Positions 1-4,970 of a stretch of 13,418 nt of DNA are shown here, piece by piece. Position 1 is the first letter of the stretch, and each line of letters begins with the position of its first letter. A model generated the notes under the pieces. The model searched no databases. It was not told where the DNA came from and worked only from the letters and a program-made list of their open reading frames with translations. Source of the DNA: an uncultured Streptococcus sp. (GTDB taxonomy: Bacteria > Bacillota > Bacilli > Lactobacillales > Streptococcaceae); NCBI GenBank assembly GCA_934215455.1, contig CAKPZX010000040.1, forward strand, positions 1 through 13,418, in the 5' to 3' direction. The translations under genes and the position numbers were made by a program.

Positions 1-70
1 AGCCCTACTCAACTGTGCGGAGGTGGGACGACGAAATCGAATTCTAACGAATTACCGATTTCTGTCCCAC
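1..70. repeat. dispersed inverted-repeat intergenic element, cut by the window edge
   Basis: Bases 23-70 form a long, nearly continuous hairpin. GTGGGAC (23-29) pairs with GTCCCAC (64-70), GAAATCG (33-39) pairs with CGATTTC (56-62), and AATTC (40-44) pairs with GAATT (49-53) around a TAAC loop. Bases 1-22 look like the flank of the same element. From memory, near-identical hairpins are scattered between genes in oral streptococci; this was not checked by search. It may also terminate an upstream gene that lies outside the window. Confidence 0.7.
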
Positions 71-74
71 TCTC

Positions 75-103
75 TTGTTTTTCTTCTTTGAAAGCTGTAA
101 AAT
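75..103 (+). promoter_or_regulatory. sigma-A promoter of the 82-aa membrane protein gene
   Basis: TTGTTT (75-80) is followed after a 17-bp spacer by TAAAAT (98-103). The predicted start near base 110 leaves a leader of about 26 nt that carries the AAGGGAG ribosome site at 121-127. Confidence 0.55.
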
Positions 104-135
104 AAAGAAAAGAACAGAAAAAGGGAGCATACACC

Positions 136-384
136 ATGTCAAACGATCTGATCCTGATGGGAGTTGTCATTGTCTTATTTGGACTCTATTTCACTCTTCA
201 AGTCGAGCTCAATAAAGTCAGAAATCAATTCACCCACTATCTTCTAAAACCAGGTAGTATTTCCAAGGAACAAAGAGAGAAGTACCTCAAAGAACCAGAG
301 ATGGAAGCGATTCGCCTAATTCGCCTCGATTATCGGATAGGCCTTCAAAATGCGAAACTTATCTATGAGCAATTGAAGAAATAA
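136..384 (+). CDS. small single-pass membrane protein with ribosomal L7/L12 C-terminal-like tail
   Basis: This is an 82-residue protein of unknown function. Residues 5-22 form one hydrophobic membrane segment with an acidic or neutral N-terminus. A charged linker follows (about 23-53). Residues 54-81 (EAIRLIRLDYRIGL then QNAKLIYEQL) resemble the helix-turn-helix region of the ribosomal L7/L12 C-terminal domain (AIKxVRxxTGLGLxEAKxLVE). The match is by eye and the fold is inferred. The start is supported by AAGGGAG at 121-127, 8 nt upstream, and by a promoter at 75-103. The gene stands alone: a repeat lies upstream and a terminator overlaps the convergent regulator gene downstream. A membrane-tethered L7/L12-like domain could be a protein-protein docking module, but nothing in the neighbourhood identifies its partner. 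Confidence 0.8.
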   Translation: MSNDLILMGVVIVLFGLYFTLQVELNKVRNQFTHYLLKPGSISKEQREKYLKEPEMEAIRLIRLDYRIGLQNAKLIYEQLKK

Positions 385-388
385 GAAG

Positions 389-420
389 ACCCTCGTATAG
401 TCTATACGAGGGTTTCTCTT
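389..420. terminator. bidirectional terminator between convergent genes
   Basis: ACCCTCGTATAG (389-400) and CTATACGAGGGT (402-413) are perfect 12-base arms around a single T, so the real loop must open a few pairs. TTCTCTTTC follows on the plus strand. On the minus strand the hairpin is followed by CTTCTTATT, so it may also serve the regulator gene, whose last codons and TAG stop lie inside the right arm. Confidence 0.8.
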
Positions 421-1706
421 TCAAAAAAAGTCGTCAGCTTTGGTAAAACATTGGCCACAACTGCCGATTTGATCTTGGCGAGTTGGTAAGGACAAGAAGT
501 GATGTAGGCTGCTTCAAAGAAATCAAGCGGGAGTCCGCTATGTTTTAAGGCAGCAAGGGATTGAACTTGGCTGAGTTCTAGAAGGATCCCGTCGTGGGTC
601 AGGGTCAGATGAGGGAGAAGGGGAGACTGAGTCATCAAGGTCTTTAGATTGGCTTCTTCCTCTTTTTTTCTGGCAAGGAGTCGCTTTTTATTGGTCAGAT
701 ACATACCATTATCAATATAGAGACTCAAGGCCTTTTGCATGATCAGATTGCTATCATAGTCCAGAATCGTCTTATAGGTCAAGACTGGCTTAAGAAGGGC
801 ATGGGGAAGGATCATGGAAGTGATGCGAAGAGCAGAAAAGAGATTGGTAGAAAAAGATTTGATGTAGATCACCCGGTTCTTTTGATCCAAATAATGAAAA
901 GATGGAGCATTACTGCCATCAAGATCTCCCAAATAGTCGTCCTCAACAAGGTAGACATCATATTGGTCAGCTAGTTGCAAGATCGCTTCTTTCTGCTTGG
1001 TCGAATAGCTATGACCAAGCGGATAGTGAAAACGAGGGATCGTGTAGAAGAATTTGATATGGCTACTTTTGAAAATCTCTTCAAGTTCCTCAAGATCAAT
1101 CCCCGTTAAATTTCGTTGAATGGTACGGTAAGCAAGTTGCTGCGAATCTAAGAGTTGGTTCATCCGATGATAAGTCGGTTGCTCGATTAAGATCTGAGAT
1201 TTTTTATTGGGAAAGTCAATCTGGCTGAGGATATTAAGCGCCTGCTGAGTACCAGCAGTCAAAACAATCTGATCCGCAGTCGTATAAATCCCTTCTTCCT
1301 TCAATAAGCCTTGAATCGATTGGCGTACTTCTAGTAAGCCTGCTTGATCCGAAAAGTTGTTGAAGAGATAATTCTCCCGTCCAATCAAGGTTTCATTGAT
1401 ACAGGTCCGGAAGTCCTCGAAAGCCTGGTTGCGGTCCTTATCTAATTTTAGTGGAAGATCCTCATGTCGATTAGGTTCTTGCTCCAAAACATAGTAGCCA
1501 CTTTGAGGCTTAGCATAGAGGAAGTGCTGGTAAGTCAAGTCCAGCAAGGCTCGTTGCACCGTGTCCTTACTACAAGAAAACTGACTAGCTAACTGACGAA
1601 CAGAAGGAATTTTCTCTCCGGTTTCCAGTTCTCCATCTTGAATGGCTTTTTTTAGTACATGAATAATTTGTTGGTATTTGCTTCTCTTCATCCTGACTGT
1701 CCCCAT
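402..1706 (-). CDS. MocR-type GntR/aminotransferase-fold regulator, PLP lysine replaced
   Basis: The protein has 434 residues, a normal MocR-family length. Residues 8-75 form a GntR winged helix-turn-helix (GEKIPSVRQLASQFSCSKDTVQRAL). Residues about 95-430 follow the class I aminotransferase fold: VLTAGTQQAL (148-157), IEQPTYH (174-180), PRFHYPLG (224-231) and VEDDY (254-258), where D256 or D257 would meet the pyridine nitrogen. The motif that normally reads TFSKTLxPALRL is SFSTNLFSALRI (284-295), so Thr287 (codon ACC) occupies the PLP-lysine position. The usual arginine-rich stretch and the C-terminal substrate Arg also look lost. It is probably a transcription factor acting on nearby DNA, possibly on its own promoter, and unlikely to be a working aminotransferase. 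M6 (start at 1691) is an alternative start with GGGGA upstream; M1 would have a leader of only about 7 nt. The target genes are unknown. Confidence 0.85.
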   Translation of the reverse strand: MGTVRMKRSKYQQIIHVLKKAIQDGELETGEKIPSVRQLASQFSCSKDTVQRALLDLTYQHFLYAKPQSGYYVLEQEPNRHEDLPLKLDKDRNQAFEDFRTCINETLIGRENYLFNNFSDQAGLLEVRQSIQGLLKEEGIYTTADQIVLTAGTQQALNILSQIDFPNKKSQILIEQPTYHRMNQLLDSQQLAYRTIQRNLTGIDLEELEEIFKSSHIKFFYTIPRFHYPLGHSYSTKQKEAILQLADQYDVYLVEDDYLGDLDGSNAPSFHYLDQKNRVIYIKSFSTNLFSALRITSMILPHALLKPVLTYKTILDYDSNLIMQKALSLYIDNGMYLTNKKRLLARKKEEEANLKTLMTQSPLLPHLTLTHDGILLELSQVQSLAALKHSGLPLDFFEAAYITSCPYQLAKIKSAVVANVLPKLTTFFERETLV

Positions 1707-1728
1707 ACAGTTTTTTTCTATTGTACAG
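1696..1728 (-). promoter_or_regulatory. mocR-type gene promoter with candidate operator repeats
   Basis: On the minus strand TACAAT (1725-1720) is a good -10; the -35 is poor (TGGTTT, 1748-1743). ACTGT and ACAGT (1711-1707 and 1700-1696) form an inverted repeat around the ATG of the first start. CTGTACA and CTGTATG (beginning at 1728 and 1710) form a direct repeat 18 bp apart that brackets the -10. MocR proteins commonly bind paired repeats at promoters, so autoregulation is plausible but inferred. Confidence 0.45.
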
Positions 1729-1738
1729 AAAAAATCAC

Positions 1739-1762
1739 AAAAAAACCACTCATAAGAGTGGT
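1739..1762 (-). terminator. terminator of the DUF1836-trhA operon
   Basis: On the minus strand ACCACTC (1762-1756) pairs with GAGTGGT (1751-1745) across a 4-nt loop, followed by seven T. It begins a few bases after the trhA stop codon. Confidence 0.85.
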
Positions 1763-1769
1763 GAGCGTA

Positions 1770-2417
1770 TTACATAAAGTATACAATCGCTAAATACTGA
1801 AGAGCAGAAGCTGCCAGGATGAAGAGGTGCCAAATCATGTGGAAGTATGGTTTTTTCTTAGCATAAAAGCCAGCTCCAACCGTGTAGCACAGACCGCCCA
1901 TGAGCATGAGACCCCAGAAGATCGGATTGGTTTGGCTGACGATTTGGGGAATAATAAAGATAACCAACCAGCCCATGATCAAGTAAAGAGCGAGGCTGAA
2001 CTTTTCATTGACTTTTTTGGCAAAGATTTTGTAGAGAATACCAAAGATGGTGGTCCCCCATTGGATCAAGATAATGCTGTAGCCCATCCAGTTGTTCATC
2101 AAGGTAAGGACGACTGGTGTGTAACTACCTGCGATCGCAATGTAGATCATGGAATGGTCGATAATGCGAAGTACATACTTTTGAGGTGAATCGTAAGACA
2201 TGGCATGGTAAACGGTCGAAGACAGAAACATCAAAAAGAGACTGATCACAAAGATAGAAGTCCCAAAAGCACTAAGCAGACCGTGTTGCTCAAAGCTATA
2301 GACTGCTGAGATCGGAAGCAAGATCAACATGAGGAGGGCGCCAACAGCGTGGGTTACGCTATTAGCGATCTCTTCTCCAAAGGATAATTTTTTACTTAGT
2401 TTCATGGTGTAATTCAT
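1770..2417 (-). CDS. trhA: PAQR / hemolysin III family membrane protein TrhA
   Basis: The protein has 215 residues and seven predicted membrane segments, the usual size and topology for bacterial hemolysin III/PAQR proteins. Family landmarks are visible: EEIANSVTHAVG (15-26), SSTVYHAM (66-73), RIIDHSMIYIAIAGSYTP (84-101) and HMIWH (193-197). S67, H71, D87, H193 and H197 are the likely metal-binding and catalytic-type residues. Bacterial members are linked to membrane fluidity and lipid homeostasis; the old hemolysin name is historical. A longer frame runs to 2543, but the start at 2417 is chosen because GGAGG sits 9 nt upstream and the protein then begins like its relatives. An ATG at 2405 is also possible. 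The gene overlaps the end of the DUF1836 gene by 26 nt, so the two are probably co-transcribed and translationally coupled. Confidence 0.9.
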   Translation of the reverse strand: MNYTMKLSKKLSFGEEIANSVTHAVGALLMLILLPISAVYSFEQHGLLSAFGTSIFVISLFLMFLSSTVYHAMSYDSPQKYVLRIIDHSMIYIAIAGSYTPVVLTLMNNWMGYSIILIQWGTTIFGILYKIFAKKVNEKFSLALYLIMGWLVIFIIPQIVSQTNPIFWGLMLMGGLCYTVGAGFYAKKKPYFHMIWHLFILAASALQYLAIVYFM

Positions 2418-2892
2418 CAGTTTCTTCCTCCGTTTTTGCTGGTTGAATATATGATAGGGTTTCAAGATAAAGTTGAACCGTCTGACAGGCAGAACGAATG
2501 ATAGGAGCGATCGGTTCTTTTTGCTCATTGAGATAAGCGACAAAGCTATTATAGAGAAGATCTGAACTCGCCTGGTCCTGCAAGAAATTTAAGGTAGAAG
2601 CGATCTCCTGAATAGAAAAGACCGTTTTTAAGGTTGTAATAGCGATCAAGCGAGCCACCTGTCTACGCTGGTATTTCTTCTTATCTGGTTTTTCGACATA
2701 ACCATGCTTTACGTAATTGTTGATCATGGCAGCCGTCAAGCCCTTGTCAGAAGAAGAAAGAACAGGTGCACAGGTTTTATTGACATAAAGTAGGACCTGA
2801 TCGAGATAGAGGTCTAGCTCAGGCAGTTGCTCCCACGTTGGATAGGAAAAAGTGGACACGAAATCTTTACCTTTCTTTAATCTAGTTTTCAT
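2392..2892 (-). CDS. DUF1836 family MerR-like DNA-binding protein
   Basis: The 166-residue protein matches the Firmicutes DUF1836 family: FVSTFSYPTWEQLPELDLYL near the N-terminus, then a MerR-like helix-turn-helix at about 52-85 (LTAAMINNYVKHG, KKYQRRQVARLIAI). This suggests DNA binding, but no target is known. The remainder (90-150) is helical, and the tail is acidic and His-containing. The ATG at 2892 has no ribosome site. A strong promoter (TTGACA, 17 bp, TATTAT) ends 6 nt upstream, placing the transcript start on the A of ATG, so a leaderless mRNA is predicted. A GTG at codon 12 with AAAGG upstream is a less likely start because it removes conserved N-terminal residues. It is the first gene of an operon with trhA, which suggests that it may regulate or work with the membrane protein. 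Confidence 0.85.
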   Translation of the reverse strand: MKTRLKKGKDFVSTFSYPTWEQLPELDLYLDQVLLYVNKTCAPVLSSSDKGLTAAMINNYVKHGYVEKPDKKKYQRRQVARLIAITTLKTVFSIQEIASTLNFLQDQASSDLLYNSFVAYLNEQKEPIAPIIRSACQTVQLYLETLSYIQPAKTEEETDELHHETK

Positions 2893-2898
2893 AACTAG

Positions 2899-2927
2899 AT
2901 AATAACATTTATAAAAACTCCTGTCAA
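2899..2927 (-). promoter_or_regulatory. DUF1836-trhA promoter, predicted leaderless
   Basis: On the minus strand TTGACA (2927-2922) is a perfect -35, followed by a 17-bp spacer and TATTAT (2904-2899). Counting 7 bases on from the end of the -10 gives 2892, the first base of the start codon. Confidence 0.8.
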
Positions 2928-2943
2928 GAAAATTTGAAAAATA

Positions 2944-2952
2944 TGGTACAAT
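2944..2952 (+). promoter_or_regulatory. yaaA extended -10 promoter, predicted leaderless
   Basis: TGGTACAAT is an extended -10 (TGn plus TACAAT at 2947-2952). No good -35 is present; the region overlaps the -35 of the divergent DUF1836 promoter. The predicted +1 is 2959, the A of the yaaA ATG. Confidence 0.7.
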
Positions 2953-2958
2953 AGACCT

Positions 2959-3684
2959 ATGAAACTATTAATTCCATCCGCCAAAGAACTGAACGAACAG
3001 GCTGGTATCGTTGAGCCCCAACCCTTGTCAGAGAACACAAAAACCATCCTCCAAGCTTTGAAGCAATTCTCACTAGAAGAATTAGCGACCTTTTACGGGA
3101 TCTCAGAGGAAAGAGCTCAAGTAGAAAAAGAAAGAATTGAGGCTTTGTTAGCTGGGAGTGCTAAAACCTATCCTGCTTTGGAACTGTTTGATGGCCTTAT
3201 GTATCGTAGTATCGAGCGTCAAGACTTATCCGAAAAAGAGCAGGCTTATCTGCAGGAGCATTTGTTAATCACGACCGCTTTATATGGGGTACTACCTGCC
3301 TATGAAGGGATTGCGCCCCATCGCTTGGATTTTATGATGAAGCTAAAACCAGCTGGAAAGTCCCTCAAGGCACTCTGGAAAGAGGACTATGATCAGGCAG
3401 TAGAAGGTGAGGAGCAGATCTTATCCCTTTTGTCTTCTGAGTTTGAACAGGTCTTTTCAAAAGCCATTCGTGAGCGAATGATTCGGATCAAATTCATGGA
3501 GAATCGTGGTGGGACACTAAAGATTCACTCAACGATTTCAAAGAAAGCACGTGGGGCTATGGTGACAGCCATGATGAAGGAAGAAATCACCCATCTAGAA
3601 GATCTGAAATCACTAGAAGTAGCAGGTTTCTCTTATCGTGAGGATTTATCGCAAGAGAAAGAATGGATCTTTGTGAAAGAATAA
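2959..3684 (+). CDS. yaaA: peroxide stress protein YaaA (UPF0246)
   Basis: The protein has 241 residues, the family's usual length, and starts MKLLIPSAKE like its relatives. Conserved blocks are visible: LFDGLMYRSI (76-85), LYGVLPAYEGIAPHRLDFMMKLK (108-130), KFMENRGGTLKIHSTISKKARGAMV (178-202), and GFSYREDLSQ near the end. In Escherichia coli YaaA belongs to the OxyR regulon, limits free iron and DNA damage during peroxide stress, and has a DNA-binding helix-hairpin-helix. In a peroxide-producing oral streptococcus that role would make sense, but this is inference. The ATG has no Shine-Dalgarno, and the -10 ends 6 nt before it, so a leaderless mRNA is predicted. The gene is monocistronic, divergent from DUF1836-trhA, and followed by its own terminator. 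Confidence 0.93.
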   Translation: MKLLIPSAKELNEQAGIVEPQPLSENTKTILQALKQFSLEELATFYGISEERAQVEKERIEALLAGSAKTYPALELFDGLMYRSIERQDLSEKEQAYLQEHLLITTALYGVLPAYEGIAPHRLDFMMKLKPAGKSLKALWKEDYDQAVEGEEQILSLLSSEFEQVFSKAIRERMIRIKFMENRGGTLKIHSTISKKARGAMVTAMMKEEITHLEDLKSLEVAGFSYREDLSQEKEWIFVKE

Positions 3685-3686
3685 AT

Positions 3687-3722
3687 AAAAATATTCCTGA
3701 GAAGCGTCAGGAATATTTTTTT
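3687..3722 (+). terminator. yaaA terminator
   Basis: ATATTCCTGA (3691-3700) pairs with TCAGGAATAT (3707-3716) across GAAGCG. Flanking A (3687-3690) and T (3717-3722) runs extend the stem and supply the U-tract. It begins just after the stop codon. Confidence 0.9.
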
Positions 3723-3751
3723 GATCTGTTAGATAAAGAGAATGCACGATG

Positions 3752-3776
3752 AAAACCCCAAAATAGAGGATTTTGG
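3752..3776 (-). terminator. probable marR terminator
   Basis: On the minus strand CCAAAAT (3776-3770) pairs with ATTTTGG (3764-3758) across a 5-nt loop and is followed by GGTTTTC. The stem is AT-rich and the T-run short, so it is a weak terminator. Its place downstream of the marR stop fits. Confidence 0.5.
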
Positions 3777-3802
3777 AGTCAGAATCGTCTTGAGCAGTAG
3801 GC

Positions 3803-4249
3803 TTAGGCGATATGTTTGAATTTCTTCAAGAGTTCTGTCAACTCAGCTTGCTCACCACTATTAAAGACTTGCATCAAGCGTTGAATATTTTTGATATGAT
3901 CTGGAAGAGCTTCTTCGATCTTTTTACGACCGGCATCTGTAATAGATACAAGATAAGCACGGCGGTCTTCTGGATCGGTTTCGCGTGTAATCCAACCATC
4001 GCGGACCATATTGCGAATAACCACAGTCATATTTCCAGAGGTCGCAAGAATGCTATCAATCAGATCTTGAATGCGGAGATCGCCTTTGCTGTACAAGGTC
4101 TCAAGTACAGAGAATTGAGTTGGTGTCAACTGGTGCTTTTTAAAGATATGAGCCTCAGAGGCACGGATCAATCGTTCTGCCTTGTGGAAGACGATCATGG
4201 TTTTTAAATCTACGTTTGCTTCTTTGAATAATCTCTTTAAATTTTCCAT
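3803..4249 (-). CDS. MarR family transcriptional regulator
   Basis: The protein has 148 residues, typical MarR size. The winged helix-turn-helix spans about 38-105: TPTQFSVLETLY (42-53), then a recognition helix at about 69-83 (ATSGNMTVVIRNMVRDG) and the wing motif DPEDRRAYLVSITDAGR (92-108). The terminal helices would make the dimer. It looks closest to the MhqR/YkvE-like branch, but the ligand cannot be read from sequence. The protein has no cysteine, so an OhrR/YodB-type thiol redox switch can be excluded. The start at 4249 has no Shine-Dalgarno; TAAAAT ends 6 nt upstream, so a leaderless mRNA is predicted. The gene is divergent from tseB across a 231-bp AT-rich spacer with repeated GTnACAAT half-sites that it might bind. 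No drug or quinone enzyme gene sits beside it. Confidence 0.9.
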   Translation of the reverse strand: MENLKRLFKEANVDLKTMIVFHKAERLIRASEAHIFKKHQLTPTQFSVLETLYSKGDLRIQDLIDSILATSGNMTVVIRNMVRDGWITRETDPEDRRAYLVSITDAGRKKIEEALPDHIKNIQRLMQVFNSGEQAELTELLKKFKHIA

Positions 4250-4255
4250 ATCTAT

Positions 4256-4284
4256 ATTTTATCAATAAATAGTATTTCTGTCGT
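4256..4284 (-). promoter_or_regulatory. marR promoter, predicted leaderless
   Basis: On the minus strand ACGACA (4284-4279) is followed by a 17-bp spacer and TAAAAT (4261-4256). The predicted +1 is 4249, the A of the marR ATG. Confidence 0.6.
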
Positions 4285-4304
4285 TTAATTTTATTTTCAA
4301 ATTA

Positions 4305-4428
4305 GTTACAAAATTGTGACAAATTTATTAAACTATGAACAAATGATAGCGAAGGTGTTAATTTTACTTTGTTTATCAAACAATTTTATACCAAAATATT
4401 GTAACAGGTATGAAATATTAGTAACAAT
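4305..4428. promoter_or_regulatory. repeated GTnACAAT half-sites in the marR-tseB spacer
   Basis: The spacer contains GTTACAAAATTGTGAC (4305-4320), a near-palindrome of the form GTnACAAnnTTGTnAC. It also contains ATTGTAAC (4398-4405) and, facing it, GTAACAAT (4421-4428). The same 8-base unit thus occurs four times in this AT-rich spacer. They are candidate operators for the divergent MarR regulator or another factor; no binding protein is established. Confidence 0.35.
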
Positions 4429-4445
4429 TCTTTCGTGAAAATCTA

Positions 4446-4474
4446 TAGAATTCTAGGTAGCTTTGGTGTATAAT
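4446..4474 (+). promoter_or_regulatory. tseB-aspB promoter with palindrome over the -35, predicted leaderless
   Basis: TATAAT (4469-4474) is a consensus -10. The -35 position, 17 bp upstream, holds the perfect 10-bp palindrome TAGAATTCTA (4446-4455) instead of a TTGACA-like box. The predicted +1 is 4481, the G of the GTG start. Confidence 0.6.
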
Positions 4475-4480
4475 GAGGGA

Positions 4481-4954
4481 GTGAAACAGAAAAATAATCT
4501 TTTTATAGTATGGCAACATATAATAGGAATCTGTATCTTAGTGTTGACGGTCCTTTTTTCATGGCTATTTCTTGCTGAAAAAACTTCTGATCGCTTGCAG
4601 GATCAAATGGCGCAAGCAAGAAAAATAGCTCTGTCTCACTCTTCGATTGCTACCATTGAGACGGAGAGTTTCTTTCATGGCAAAGAAGCGTATCTTTCCT
4701 TTATTGGCAAGGACCAAGAGGGGCAAGAACTAGCGGTTTTGGTGGCGCAGGCGGATGATGCAGTCTATACCTACCCTTTGAAAGAAGGAGTTAGTTCCAA
4801 AGAGGCAGCTTCCGTCGTCAAAGAGAAGAGCAAAGACGCGATTGATCGGGTAACTTTTGGACGCTTTAAAGGCAAACCGATCTGGGAAGTTAAGGCTGGG
4901 AGCTCTTATTATGTGGTGGATTTCAAGACTGGGAAAGTCACCGGTGTTTTTTAA
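4481..4954 (+). CDS. TseB-like membrane-anchored PepSY-type protein (YpmB homologue)
   Basis: The frame is open from a TTG at 4463, but that codon lies upstream of and into the -10 box, so the GTG at 4481 is chosen, giving 157 residues. One membrane anchor spans about 10-31, leaving the rest outside the cell. Residues 40-157 resemble the DUF5590/TseB ectodomain with two PepSY-like repeats (EAYLSFIGKDQEGQELAVLV, then RFKGKPIWEVKAGSSYYVVDFKTGKV). In Bacillus subtilis YpmB/TseB affects cell-wall elongation through the penicillin-binding protein PBP2A. The gene sits 16 nt before aspB, the same order as Bacillus ypmB-aspB-asnS, which supports the identification. GAGGGA directly abuts the GTG and is too close to be a ribosome site, so a leaderless mRNA is predicted. 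Confidence 0.85.
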   Translation: MKQKNNLFIVWQHIIGICILVLTVLFSWLFLAEKTSDRLQDQMAQARKIALSHSSIATIETESFFHGKEAYLSFIGKDQEGQELAVLVAQADDAVYTYPLKEGVSSKEAASVVKEKSKDAIDRVTFGRFKGKPIWEVKAGSSYYVVDFKTGKVTGVF

Positions 4955-4970
4955 GATTTGAGGAGGAAAT

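Noticed and set aside
735..974. Open frame of 79 codons on the plus strand inside the MocR-type gene
   Set aside because: It is antisense to a well-supported gene, has no ribosome site and no recognisable protein; the same holds for the other antisense or out-of-frame openings inside aspB, asnS, MFS and patAB.
2418..2543. 42-codon N-terminal extension of the trhA frame
   Set aside because: It lies wholly inside the DUF1836 gene, is basic and unlike the family, and the GGAGG site supports the start at 2417.
4463..4480. TTG start of tseB six codons upstream
   Set aside because: The codon lies before and into the TATAAT box, so it would not be in the transcript from that promoter.
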